From Melieria omissa (taxonomy: Eukaryota; Arthropoda; Insecta; Diptera; Ulidiidae): a stretch of DNA of 64,000 nt. The notes beneath the pieces were generated by a model that saw only the letters and a list, made by a program, of their open reading frames with translations, ran no database searches and was not told the DNA's origin. Of the stretch, positions 45,352 through 57,006 are shown in pieces (position 1 is the first letter of the stretch; the number at the start of each line of letters is the position of its first letter). The DNA lies in assembly GCA_963971225.1 (NCBI GenBank), contig OZ020267.1:3224001-3288000 (forward strand). Reading direction: 5' to 3'. The position numbers and the translations under genes were made by a program.

Positions 45352-47157
45352 GTTGATCCGGCAGGAATGGAAATTGGTGCACTGACAACTGGAGGGGTGA
45401 ATTGTGCCACACCTAGGGACCAAGGCGACCTCTAGCATACACTTAATAGGCTTAAACTTTGTTGTTATTGTGGTTTGTTTATGATGATTTATCTACTAAA
45501 TATTGCTTTACGAATCACTTGCGGACAGACGCAAGGGCACAGCCGCCTTTGGGGGGCGTGTACCTAAGCGAGTGGCATTTTTGATTGAAATTAACTAATT
45601 TGATGAAGAGCTTTCATGTCTGCGTGCATGAGTTGGCACATTTGGATTTACGCACTGGGCAACTGTCGGCCACTACGCCGGGCGCCAAGCACTACCCGAG
45701 TCCAGTTCCCCACACTATATCTCGATTTATGGTCTTTCGGCTCGAAAGTCTGACAATTACGCAACGCACTTTGCGACGTTTCCGAGTACCGGCGCTACGC
45801 GGCTACTGCTACTCGAGCTGTCAGTCAGCGGCCAACGTTAAATTAATCAAACTTGACGGCTCAATTTACGAAATGCGCGCACACAAAATTATTTCCGCGC
45901 AACCAAATCGCAACTGAATCACAACACGACTGGCAACGTTCACGACAGCCACCCCGCTAGAAGCGCTCAAAACAAGTCCGCCGGCTCCGCCTTCCGTGCG
46001 CAGCGGTGCCAATGGCTGTCCCGCTCCGTCCGCCAGCCGACATGCGCACAGCTGGCCGGAGTGACGAGGCTGCACCGAGTGCTGCACACTCGCGCTCGCA
46101 CACTCGGCCCCAGTCTTATCTCGGCCGATATTTGTCTTCCCAGTGCGACCGTTCGCTCTGTCCGTATTTGTTCTATGTTTTTGCTAGAAATTAGTCACTA
46201 ATTCCGAACCGGTTGTTGTTGTTGTCGCGTAGTTTCTGTGGCCATTGTTGTATGTATGTATGTACGTACATTGAAAAATGTACATACAAATCAGCATAGT
46301 TGCTGTTGTTGTCGTTCCCTGCCATTTGCGAAACGCCCCATGTGTGGCGTGTGTTAGGTTCGTTAGAATTGAGAGCTGCTGCATTTTTGCCAGTTCGAGC
46401 AGCAAAAAACACAAATAAATATTCATATCCCACAGTGTAAATCGTGGTCACGAAATTCCTCGGAGCAGCCACAGTTGGAATCCCTTTCGTCCCGTAGCGG
46501 CCGCAGATGCTGCAGATGCACGCGTACGACATTCAGGTAATCGCGCAGGAAAGTGCTGTCATGTGCAATGCGCCCATGTGGGTACGCTTGCGACAGTCTG
46601 ACTAGCTGACTGTCCGCCACCGACTGGAATTTAACTTGTGCAGCGCCGCTCAGTGGGACACTTTGAGTACTTGCGTTTGTAGGCGCAGCATCGGACTTTG
46701 GCTGTCAGTCATAACGGAGATGGTTTATCTGCGCGCTGGTGTGTCGTAGACATCTTCATTATACAGTCCCCCGCCTGCACCTTTCCTCCTTCCACATACG
46801 TTTTGTTTTCCTTATTTGTTTTGTGTGGAACTTGATTGACACTTTTCGTGTTTTTTTCAGCAATTCGTACAGTTTGGACGCACTCGCACTGACAGCTCGA
46901 TGTATTCAGTTGGCAGTTGGCGTCGAGGATTAGCACATTTCCAGCAATAGTGAAATCATATTCCAAGAATGTGCAATGCTTAATTGCGTATGATAGATTC
47001 AAGTTAAAAGGATATATTAGGATTTGTATATTTAAATGTAACTGCAGTAAAAAGTAATTAAACAAGGAGTTTTAACACATGTGATCGCAGCAGATAGTGC
47101 CGGGGACTGTGATGGGGAGTTTGAAAATATCAGTTTATGGAAAGGTAACATTCTAAT
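45352..47157. other. labial promoter-proximal region
   Basis: Upstream of the labial start codon on the minus strand, so it should contain the 5' UTR and promoter. No TATA box stands out. Minus-strand initiator-like TTCAGTTGCG lies at about 45918-45909. GC-richer islands at 45530-46130 and 46430-46690 lack protein-like frames and are candidate promoter or enhancer DNA. Confidence 0.4.
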
Positions 47158-47291
47158 CAGTGGCGCATGCAGTTTGGGTGTTTAAACCCTCCAAACACAA
47201 AAATTGCTGGTGGAAAATATACTTCCGAATGACATTCGACTCAACAGTTGTACGTAAAACCCCTCAAAATAAAATCCTTTATGCGCCACTG
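47158..47291. mobile_element. MITE, CAGTGGCGC family, copy a
   Basis: Begins CAGTGGCGCATGCAG and ends TATGCGCCACTG, imperfect inverted termini; 134 bp. Interior shares TGGGTGTTTAAACCCTCC and AAAATTGCTGGTGGAAAAT with the related copies at 52689-52835 and 58808-59427. No target duplication that I can define. Confidence 0.6.
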
Positions 47292-47504
47292 GAGCCAACT
47301 AATTTGGTCCTTACTAGGCAAGTCATTCAAAGTTTGTATGCCTACTTAGTTAGTAAGAGACCTTTTCCGGAACGCGGTTCTTACATAAGCTTAAGAAATG
47401 GAGAAGAGAAGTAAATTTATGTTAGAGAATAGTTAAAAAGAGAAAATAAAAATTAAAACAAAACACTTATTAGGTACTAACAGAATCCTTTGGCTTTGCA
47501 AGCA

Positions 47505-48250
47505 AATTTTAAGTCATTGGGCCCAATAAATCAAGTTTCTTCATACACTTTAACCCATGTTTTGCCCTTTTAAAGCCCGAATTTCAAAAAATCCCGTCTC
47601 AGCGGAAGTTTATTTTCTTAAATGTACCTACAGTTCAAATTGCATGTTTGTAGCTTTAGTGGTTTGAGCTGGGCGGTAATGAATCAGGCAGTCAATCAGT
47701 CAGTCAGTCATTGATGTGCGACTTACAGTTCCAAAGTTACGCGGAAAATTTGAGTCACAAAAAATATGCCGCTCCCCTCAAATTTTGCCAGTAGAATTAA
47801 ACATCTATGGTATGCAATGTTAATGCCGGAGCTATTCCATGCCATGCCCCTTCGTCCAATACCCACCCCATTCCTTCTGTCGAAGAGCACGTCTAAATCG
47901 TAAGTTTATGCCAAATGTCATTGAAGCGTGACCTGTAGATCCAAAGTTATTCAAATCATTTGGGTCGCTTTAAAAGTGCCACGCCCCTTATCCAACACTT
48001 GTAAAAACCAACACCAGTAAAACGATACACCGAAACGGTGGCTCTGTACCAGTTGTTCAAATAATAATTCCGAAGATATTCTATATTAAAAATTTGGGTT
48101 GTATGGGAGGTGCCACGCCCACCTGTCGGGTCGTATTCGCACTATGTGGTTTAACGAGATTTAGTCAAGACGAACATTCCGTGAAAGATTCAGTTCATTG
48201 GGAGGTCTAGTTTTTGAGTTAGTATCGTGTGAGCAACAAAGACACAAAGC
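47505..48250. repeat. Dispersed repeat with GTGCCACGCCC motifs
   Basis: Starts in the satellite-like motif (TTTTAAGTCATTGGGCCCAA), passes AATTTCAAAAAATCCCGTCT and then repeats CATGCCCCTTCGTCC, GTGCCACGCCCCTTATCC and GGTGCCACGCCCACC at intervals of about 120-170 bp. Same family as 34481-34840. Includes a (GTCA)n run at 47693-47710. Non-coding. Confidence 0.6.
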
Positions 48251-48261
48251 TGTTAATGCAT

Positions 48262-48465
48262 TTTAAAGCTAGATTGGGTCTTGAATGGAGAAAGAGAGAG
48301 TCGAGAGAGCTAAGATGGGTCCATGACTATGTCTGCCGTATGGACGATGAACCTCCGGCGAAGAAGGTGTTCGATGCGGTAGTTGCAGGTCGATGGTGAA
48401 GATGGCAGGATCAAGTTGAGGACGCCCTATCATCTCTTGGTGTGGCCTGGTAACGGGTGGTAACG
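48262..48465 (+). mobile_element. RTE-like non-LTR retrotransposon 3' tail fragment
   Basis: In one frame it reads VCRMDDEPPAKKVFDAVVAG, then RW, a stop, and RWQDQVEDALSSLGV. This corresponds to the extreme C terminus of RTE-type endonuclease/reverse transcriptase proteins (RMDDDRPAKKVF-type motif followed by RPRLRWxDQVExDL). About 200 bp; one in-frame stop; nothing of the catalytic domains remains. Confidence 0.6.
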
Positions 48466-48622
48466 GGTTATTTTGGGTTATTTTGGTTTTATTTTGCCTC
48501 AGTTTGGACAATGAAATGCAACCATTTTTCAAATCATGTACACATAAGTATCGCGAGGCTTCGATGGCCAAATTGTCTCTCTACTCCATGGATACTCCAC
48601 TATCTTGCAGACAGCAATGCAC

Positions 48623-49577
48623 TTAACCCTCTGATGCCCAACAAGGTCCGTAGGGACCTATGGCGTTTTAAAATACGCGACATTTCAATACGGAGGGAGT
48701 GATGAGCTGGAGACTTTATGACTTCTATAAATGGAATATTTAGAAGCTGTTAAAAAAGATTTTGGTACGATTGCATTTCTTTTACCACCATAATTATCGC
48801 ATTGAAGTTATTTCGGGCGTCGATGCCCGACAATGTCCGCAGGGACCTTGTAGGTAGCTCCATGTAATTTGCTCTTATTTTTTGTTAGTAACAATAAATA
48901 GTTAGCGCCAAATATTGATAGCAGCACAATTTCAAATAAATCGTTGAAATTGAAATACGTACGGTGATTGGGATCAAATTGATATGCCGCCGTACGCGCT
49001 TTCAACGACTGAGCATGAGTGAACAACAAGCAGTAATACAGACTTTGGTCAGATATTTGGAAAACAATGAAGAACCTTATTCATTCGCTGAGGAGACAAA
49101 TTACGAAGATTTCTTGCCATACGATGAAACATATGATGCTGAAGTTGAACTGAATGTCCCTCTGGCGGATGAAGCTGCCTCCGACGACGATGATCAAACT
49201 CCATTATCAATTTGATAATGGCTGAGGGTATTGCCTAAGTACTATATATATAAAAATGATGAAAAACAGAATAAAAATAAAAATAAAGAGTATATATAAA
49301 AACCAATTACTCTAAAAAAAAATGCCATACTTGCAGCGACATAGATGCATGAGCTGCTAAAGCAATGTTAGGCAACCAAATGCTATTATTTTGTATTGTA
49401 TACGTTTTTGTCTATCTGTCTGTAGTAACAAATACACATGTGTTTACTAAAAAATAGACACGAAGCCTAACTTTTTGGCTCTCCAAACACATATACACAC
49501 ATTTTGTAACCCTACATTATAAAATTACACATCTTATGTGCAATATTACAAAAAATTTGCGGTTATCGGAGGGTTAA
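48623..49577 (+). mobile_element. piggyBac-like element, internally deleted
   Basis: TTAA at 48623 with terminus CCCTCTGATGCCCAAC, and at the other end GGTTATCGGAGGG followed by TTAA at 49574. Near the left end GGTCCGTAGGGACC and TGTCCGCAGGGACC (about 48643 and 48831) are subterminal palindromes, as in the smaller TTAA MITEs. 955 bp, against more than 2 kb for autonomous relatives. It keeps a coding piece at 49015-49215. Confidence 0.65.
49015..49215 (+). pseudogene. piggyBac-like transposase N-terminal remnant
   Basis: From ATG 49015 (MSEQQAVIQTLVRYLENN) the frame runs 66 codons to TGA at 49213-49215. An in-frame upstream ATG at 48964 also exists. The peptide is acidic and ends ADEAASDDDDQTPLSI. 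Acidic, disordered N termini of this kind precede the DDD catalytic core in piggyBac transposases; no core is present. Assignment rests mainly on the surrounding TTAA element. Confidence 0.45.
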
Positions 49578-51489
49578 TATTATCTTTTCATTTAAATGCA
49601 AAGGTGGTTTTGTTAATTACATTATTTTATTTATTTGTGAAAGACAGAGTTACAAGGCAAGGAAGCAATTTCTCGAATCCATATTGTTATATATTACAAG
49701 TGACTCACATCGAAAAGATAAGGGCTGCACAATCGCTTCGAGGCTCCTGTACTAACTGCAGTCTTTTTTCATGCACTCTGCATTATCTGTAAGGCTCTTA
49801 AACACTTTCTCTCCGATTGCAGCCGGAAGCAATAATTAAAATCAAATTACATTCGATAACATTCTGAATAACTGGCCGACGTATTGCATATCTCGGTGTC
49901 GCCTCCTGCTCTCACACATGCATCGTCTGCAAACAGTATCGCTCGGAATTACCAGTGTACTAAGTGCCGGTAATCGAAATCTTAACTTTGAAGTACCTCT
50001 GATATTATCGCATATGTGCTCCGCCGTGTTCTGTGTACTTTGGGCTCAGCCGCAGTGCCGAACGCGGTGCACACGCTGCCGCCAGCGCCAGCCAGCGATA
50101 GAGTCAATCACAATTGTCACCGTCTGTGTCGCACTGGCTGCACTGTCTGGCGAGTGTGTGCGGTCGCATAGGGAAACCACACGTAACACCCCGCACGGCC
50201 GGACGGATGAATTCCGTGGCCGGTGGCGCGACTTTGCTGTCCAAGTGCACGCCGCGCAACCCACTAGACTCCCAACGGCCGCCGATACCGTTAATGTGCC
50301 GCCGGACAAGCGATTCCAAGCGACCGTGATTCTGGGAGACCAATAGCGGGCGTGACATGTTGCTCATTAACGACATTTCAGATTTCGGCCGGCTTTCCCA
50401 CCAAAACCCACCTACCTACCTCACGCAAGTGTCGCGGGTGGGGTAGGGGAAGTGGGGACCAGCCAGCGACCGCCGCACTGTCGCAGCGATAAGTGCCTCG
50501 AGTGCGCTTTGAGCCGTGCGTGGCGCTGGGGTCTCCGGTCGGCGGCGCTGCGACGTCGCTGTATCGTTGCGTTTTGACGACTTACAATGGTAATTTGTGT
50601 AAAAATAATTGATGGATTAAAGTTTTTGGCGCCGAGTGTCAGCGGCAACGTTTGCCTTGTGCTACACTTTTCCCCGTTTCGTGTTGCTTTTTTCGTTTTC
50701 TGTCATTTCTACAAATCGAACACGGTAGTTATAAAACTTGCTGCCCGTTTTCGGCATTTATGAAGTGAGTGACAGATGTGTGCGCTTGGCCGCGTGTGTG
50801 TGTGTTTGTGTGTGCGCGCGAATTGGAGTAGCTGGAATAATGTCGCCTTTCACCTTGTTTCGGTTGGTCAAAGAGTGCGAGTGCTGGACGGGTTAATTGA
50901 ATTGAATTAAATGTCGCCGGAATTTCTTTCGTAATGGAATTAAAAAAATTTAATGAACAAACAAAAGTTATACAAAACATTTTTAATGAAAACTTAAAGA
51001 AAAAAGTTGAGGTAATGAATTCAAATAGCTGTTCCAATTAGTTCTTTCGTTGCAACATTAAAATCAAGAAAAGAAAATGTATCTTCTTTTCATGTACAAG
51101 CAGTTGCTTGATTGCCAATTAATTTAGCTCTATAAACGGCTATCGAGCTAACTTAGTAACTATGGTATTCAATACCCAATTTTAGTACGTAAGATCTCAT
51201 GCTACCAATGCACCCACGAAAGATGTCTTTTCGACATCGGTTTGTATAGGGTTTCACTAAAAAAGAAAGAAAACAGGGTCACAGGGTCTAACACCAATTG
51301 CAATTGATTCCAATTCCATTTAAAACCATACTTTGCACCAGATATTTTTGTATTTGGGAGGGTGGGCTACCCCCCTGTGAGCTACTGCAGTGTGTATTAC
51401 AGTCCTCTAATCGACTAGTACACAGCTTTTTTCAGTCATTCAAATTACTTGTATGTACTCCAATTTATACATAAATGGAAAGGAACTAT
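49578..51489. other. labial upstream region with GC-rich island
   Basis: No gene. A distinct GC-rich island runs from about 49900 to 50660 between AT-rich flanks; long frames on both strands have no family similarity. It ends with the candidate Labial/Exd site at 50610. A GT-rich tract is at 50793-50818. About 51300-51396 (TTTTTGTATTTGGGAGGGTG) is a partial copy of the CAGTGGCGC repeat family. Confidence 0.45.
50610..50619 (+). promoter_or_regulatory. Candidate Labial/Extradenticle composite site
   Basis: TGATGGATTA matches nine of ten bases of the Labial/Exd site TGATGGATTG known from the Drosophila lab autoregulatory enhancer. A Homothorax/Meis-type CTGTCA lies 80 bp downstream at 50700-50705, and GTGTCAGC at about 50635. 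It is 5.3 kb upstream of the labial start codon. A single ten-base match can arise by chance; the setting in a GC-rich non-coding island upstream of labial raises its weight. Confidence 0.4.
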
Positions 51490-51973
51490 TAGTGTCCGAC
51501 CGAATATTCGGTTTCGGTTTCGGCCCAAATAAGTGGTTTCGGTTTCAGTTTCGGCCTAAAAATGAAAAACAACCAAAACATTCTGGAATATGTTTTCCAT
51601 TTTATTGTGTAGCAGATATATAGTGAAAGGAGGAGTCATTTAGATGCCACCAGTGTCAATAAACTTTTTTTTTAGCATATAACATTAAGTTATTTAATTT
51701 TGAATATTAGCGAGTAAGATACGAAAGGGTGATTTTTTCATGTTTATGTTTTTAAAAAATGAAAAAATTGTTTTTATAAATAAGTACTTATTTATTTATG
51801 TTATGTTTGTTTGTTCTTTATTTATTTAATGTAAAATTCGTTTGTTGAAAAAAAAGCTTGATATGGTGATTTTTATTTCAACTAGAATGTTTCGGTTTTG
51901 GTTTCGGCCGAATATTAAAAAAAAAAACCGAAATTCGGTTTCGGCCCAAAAACGATGTTTCGGTCGGACACTA
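51490..51973. mobile_element. hAT-like MITE, TAGTGTCCGACCGAA family, copy 1
   Basis: Termini TAGTGTCCGACCGAA and the complement ending GGTCGGACACTA are perfect over the last 12 bases and are flanked by 8-bp GGAACTAT and GGAATTAT. 484 bp. Both ends contain repeats of TTCGGTTTCGGCC. Interior AT-rich, non-coding. The 8-bp duplication indicates a hAT origin. Confidence 0.8.
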
Positions 51974-52351
51974 GGAATTATGTCAACTCGAAACCATAAG
52001 TGGATAACTTTCATAGGCAATTAAGTCAGTCATAGATTTTGCTCATTCCTCACTGAAATTTCAGTTGCCGGAAAAAATATATCCTCCTAATAAGAGAATT
52101 TCGAAGTGTGGTTGAATAGCATCAATTTCAAGTCTCAAATAAGATTGTTATAGAGCCGTAATTGGTATAAATGAAAGATATACTAAAAATATAACGTTTT
52201 TGAAAAAAAAATGGAACATGCAAGATATTAGTAAGAAGGAGTGTGATTGTTGACCAATGTTGGCCGGACATAAATGCCGTCTACAGTATTGAAACGTACT
52301 GCAGGTTACCGTTACATAGCTGAAAGTACTCGTAGCTGACCCCATAGGCCA
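51974..52351. other. Spacer, no gene seen
   Basis: AT-rich sequence between two MITEs. Nothing recognised. Confidence 0.3.
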
Positions 52352-52355
52352 TTAA

Positions 52356-52630
52356 CACGTTCTACCCGGCGTGGACCACTGGTGGTCCACAGGCACTGCG
52401 CTTATCTGGCGGTGGTCCACCGGCAAATTCATTTATCTGGCGGCGCGGACCACTGGTGGTCCACAAATGTTTATAATTTTAATTACATTATAATTTTAAC
52501 TTACATTCTGCTGTCTGCCAACAATAACGAAAACAATTGCGCAGTAAAAAGGGGCCGCTATACGAACAACTTGTCATCTCGAGCACGCAATGCGTAGAAA
52601 CATCGAAAAAAAAGCACCGGGTAGAACGTG
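52356..52630. mobile_element. TTAA-type MITE (piggyBac-like), CACGTTCTACCCGGCG family, copy 2
   Basis: TTAA on both sides (52352 and 52631), left terminus CACGTTCTACCCGGCG, right terminus CACCGGGTAGAACGTG. It carries GACCACTGGTGGTCCAC palindromes, one broken to GGTGGTCCACC. It also shares GCCGCTATACGAACAACTTG and ATGCGTAGAAACATCG with copy 1 at 10640-10879. Some 35 bp longer than copy 1 because of an extra subterminal repeat. Confidence 0.85.
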
Positions 52631-52688
52631 TTAAGGCCAGTTGTGACACCAGCTTATATCTTTACTCCCAAATGGACACAATTGTAAT

Positions 52689-52835
52689 CAGTGGCCCACA
52701 CAGAATTTCATTTTGGGGGGGTTTTGAGTACCATTTGAAAGTACCATTTGAGAGTACCATTTGAAATCTTATTTTGCTCCAGCAATTTTTGTATTTGGGC
52801 GGGTTAACCCCAAAACTCCTCTGTGTGCGCCATTG
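52689..52835. mobile_element. MITE, CAGTGGCGC family, copy b
   Basis: Begins CAGTGGCCCACACAG, ends CTGTGTGCGCCATTG, inverted termini of about 15 bp. Interior has a 16-bp near-repeat AGTACCATTTGAAAG/AGTACCATTTGAGAG and TTTTTGTATTTGGGCGGG. Related to 47158-47291 and 58808-59427. Confidence 0.65.
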
Positions 52836-55800
52836 ATTTAAATAGATAGAAGACATATTGGAATAATAATTATAATAACAAAACATAGAGCCATTATTAA
52901 AAGACATGAAAAATGTCGGGATACGAAGAATCACCCTTGAGATAGATATTAATATCTGTGTTTAAAGATAACGAAGTCTCAGGGATAAAATTCTATTATT
53001 GAAAGCAACAAACATTGAGTTCTAGTCTTTTTACTTGAATATTTTCACAATTTTATGATAATCTTATTAAAAACCCTCTTTACTTACTTAAGTTCGATCG
53101 AATAAAAAAACTAAACATACTTCTATTCCATACTTCCTGCCTTAGTTTAATTAAATAGTTTTACAAGAATACAAATTTTCAAAAACATTAAATCTGTTAA
53201 AATAATGTAAATGACTTAAGCTTGTTAAATTTAATTTTTATCTTATTATCTTGTAGCTTAAGTATCTGTAACAATAAATAAAATAATTATCTAAGAAAAT
53301 TCTGATTTCATATTAGCTTTTTATAATTCGGAAACATTTTTAAATGCATTATGAGAAGTAAATACTTTCATTAAACAATAGAGGCATTGGTCATGGACCA
53401 CTGTGATATGAAAAATAAAAAAATGTTTTTCACAAAAAAATGAAAACCTCAAACATTGTTCTATTTTAATTGGTATGTTTTAAGTGCCATATTTTTATTT
53501 CAAACTCACATTCACACGTATTGTGCAGCAGAATGATGAGAAAATAGGCTGCAGACATTTCACCATGCGAGGCAGTCAAACTCAGCTTCAGGTAAAAATA
53601 AAATGGATTGTCAACAAAGTGGTGGAATTTGCTGCGGTGGTTAGACTGAGTACACCATACTGTGCGTCGTGGAGCCAATGAAATGCGAGCCGTACGAAAG
53701 CCTTTCCCATTGGCTCAGCGCCGCTGTCATATGTGCAGTGCGTGTTAAGATTTAATTCCTCTGCTTGTTTTGGCCAGTGAGCAGATGTCCGTACAGCTTC
53801 AACGAGCGATTTTTCCATTTCATTTCAGTTCATTTATTTAGTCAATGGCACAACATGGATCCAACAGACAAGGTTACATATTCGCCTGAATTATTTCTAA
53901 ATACAAAAACTCCTTTTGTTACTTTCACATAAATTGTTGAAGAAATATAATTTAACTCGTCTTTGGTAGTTTGCTAGTGAAGCATTTAATTTCAAGAGTT
54001 CGTTTAAAGAACCATAATCGATAGAGGAAAATAGTTGAAATGAATCCTTTACAATTGTGGAAAATAATGTTATTGTACGCAATATCAATTAATAACTTTT
54101 CATTTAAAAAAGTACAAGAAATATATTAAGTTGTACATAAAATATATATATATATATATAATATATTCTATACTGACACAAACTTATGCGATAAATATCT
54201 AATTTTAAAAGACAGAACAGATAGTAAGATAGTAAATTGTGATAATTTACTTACTTGCGAAATCCATGCGTACTGGCAATTTTTTAAGCTTGAGTTTTTC
54301 AAGCACACTCAGAGCCGGCGTTACCGTATATTGATTTGTATCCAGGGGGCCACAGCTCCCAGAAAGAGCCATAGCCCCAAGTGCTTTTCTCATTAAGTAA
54401 CATTTGATCTCTTAAAGAGGTGTCATGGTAATTGTGTGTGGAGAGTCAGTGATGCTTACACCGGTCCTGGCCACACTGTCATTAATTAGACATCAAAACA
54501 ATAATTTAAAATATATTTTGAAACTTGGCCTTACAATGCAGAAATTTAAGGTAGAATTCCATACATAATCATAATTTTGTAATATAGCATTTTTTCGTAA
54601 TGACCTTAAAACTGAAAGTTGTTTGTATATTTTATGTACAATTGCTCATAACTACTTTTGATTAGAAAACTTTATGCATTAAACTAACAAATGAACAAAA
54701 TGCGACGAACACTTGATTTATTTGTTGACCATTTATTGACCCTAAAATGAGTCACAAGCGTTTATCCGACTGTGCGCTTTCTCAACTTCTTTCTAACGCA
54801 CCATTTGCCTACATCTCTACACTCGGTTCTTCTCAATTAAAAGTTAATTATAAACGATCACTCGATCACTTCAAAACTTATAAATCGCATGTCTAAAAAC
54901 AATGAACGATATAAGAAACAAATAGCTAATACCTTGGCAATACTAACATTTATCAGAAAGTGTTGCATACCTTTAGGCAGCACTGAATGTTTCTGCAGTA
55001 GATGTTGAGATAATTATGTTGCATATTCTTGGACACAGTAATGGAGTAAAAAAATTTAGTAAATTAATATAAATTTTAAATTAAGTTAGGAGAAACGCGT
55101 GAGAAAACGTGATATGCATCAGATATCTTCTTTCCTTGCGTCTTATAGCGAAATTTTATTTGAAAATCATAAAAAGAGTTAACACACAGCACCCAGACAG
55201 CAACTTTCACACACATCTCTATGCGAAGATATATGTATGCATTGGATCAGTTAGGGAGTGTAGTCAACAGGGGAAGAAGACGAAGAATTTGAGTATTGCA
55301 GCTGCAATGACACAAGCAAACGAAATTGTGTTTGTTTGAAAATGTTCTCTGTATTATTTTCACCTGCACTTTCAGTTGCGTTGTAATTAAAAACTTGTTA
55401 ATGTTTAAGTGATTTTTAAAACTTACACTTCACAACAGCATGTCTGTTGCATGAAGTTTTTTACATGAATCTGAATCGTTTTTCCACGCTGTTTTCAAAA
55501 CCACACTCCGTTTTTATGCCACAGCACTAGTTTTCGCAAAAAATGGGCGTGTCACTTTTTCGAATTTTCCTCGGCTTTTTTCTGGTTATCGACTGCAATT
55601 TCTGAACCAATAATCCTATCGACATGATTTATATATCGTTGCACTTACAACAGTTCACGCCATCTTTTCTAACATTAATAACATAAAGTTACGAAGTATA
55701 TGACTATCTTAAGAAGAAACATCAAGCAATACAACACAGCAAAATTATTTAGCGGAATACACATTCGCATCGAAATAATAGCAAAAATTTACCATAGCGA

Positions 55801-56904
55801 TTTTCATCTCTTTTCATACTTTTTCCTTAAAAAATTAGGAGCCTCAAAATGGTACAAGTAGAGAAAAAACTGAAAAAATGACACGGTACCTATATCTCAC
55901 TAACTAGATCTGAGGATAGATTCGAAATCAGCGCACCCAAATTAGTAAGAAACAGTAGAAAAACTCCATGCAACAAAAAAAAGTATTTTTTTGTTGTGCT
56001 GTGTTATGATTGAACAAACTTAAATTAGACTTAATTTAAGAAATATTAAACGTATATACAAAATCGTCTTTCTTTTCCTGCGATTGCTTCAAAAAATGTT
56101 GTGAATTAAAAAAATTTGAAGAATATAGTAGTATTTGATAGAAAATATTAGATATTTGTATGCAGAGTTCATCTAAAGTATTTTATGATTATGTTTTTTA
56201 ATTCTATATTCAATTTCAATGTTCAACTTTAACAAACATTAAGTTCTGGCTAAATAATTCTCAATTCAATACAATATAACTGTATGTAACGTATACAATG
56301 TATTCGATTTCCATGAGCATGCGTTGTTATGTGTTTGGTTGTCTTTACTATCATACATCACATTTCCAATGGAGGAATAAGAATAAATCGAAGTTCACAT
56401 TCACTTAGTCCGTTGCAGTTTCTCTTCCCATGCATTTTTCTTCTTCTTCCCATGTTATAGGTTATGTAGTGTGCGCGCGCTACTGTTGCAGTCAACACCT
56501 GTCCACACGTGATTAAGTTCATTTTCACTTTTGTACAAAGCACTCCAAGTTTGCAGGCGCGCACCAGTAAACAGTTTGAGCGCTGTTGCCGGTGCCTGTG
56601 TGGTTGCTTGCCGCAGCGACAGTGGCAGTGGCAGTGACAGTGACGGTGAAGGGAACTGGTTGCATGCGAACGCGAACCGCGACGGCAGTGGTGCTTATGT
56701 GTAAATGGGACGTGATAAACACAATCAGGAATAAAGATACGCCACATGGCGTGCTCGTGCGACAGCGGCGCGCAATTGACCTTGCCACATTAGTTTGCAT
56801 ACATCGCTGCTCAATAATTGCTCCTTTGACTGTGGCATTGGGTCACCGCGCCGGCTGTGGCCTGCAATTAGTGGATGCAGCAGCGAAGGTGCATCACCGT
56901 TGCG
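52836..56904. other. Intergenic region between labial and the cuticle genes
   Basis: No gene that I can support over 4 kb. Mostly AT-rich; (TA)n run at about 54148-54164. GC-richer patches at 53500-53820 and 56470-56900, the latter immediately upstream of a cuticle gene and likely including its regulatory DNA (GTGGCAGTGGCAGTGACAGT repeats at about 56622). Confidence 0.35.
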
Positions 56905-56941
56905 TATATAAATCGGGTCAGCGCTAAAATTTGCATCAGTT
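56905..56941 (+). promoter_or_regulatory. Core promoter of cuticle gene 1
   Basis: TATATAAA at 56905-56912 and an initiator TCAGTT at 56936-56941. The spacing of TATA to the initiator A (33 bp) and the distance of about 70 bp to the start codon are those of insect cuticle-protein promoters. Confidence 0.75.
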
Positions 56942-57006
56942 CAACGGTAACGTTCCATTCGTCCAGACAGAAACACATCGAGCGAGAGAAATCAAATCCC
57001 ACCACA

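Noticed and set aside
44367..45435. Long frames on the plus strand and in other minus frames over labial exon 1, including cysteine- and leucine-run proteins
   Set aside because: They are shadow frames of the CAG/CAC repeats; only the frame giving [10 protein letters not shown] through YKWM matches a known protein.
49918..50346. 142-codon plus-strand frame in the GC-rich island upstream of labial
   Set aside because: Low-complexity, no domain, with competing antisense frames; regulatory DNA is the simpler reading.
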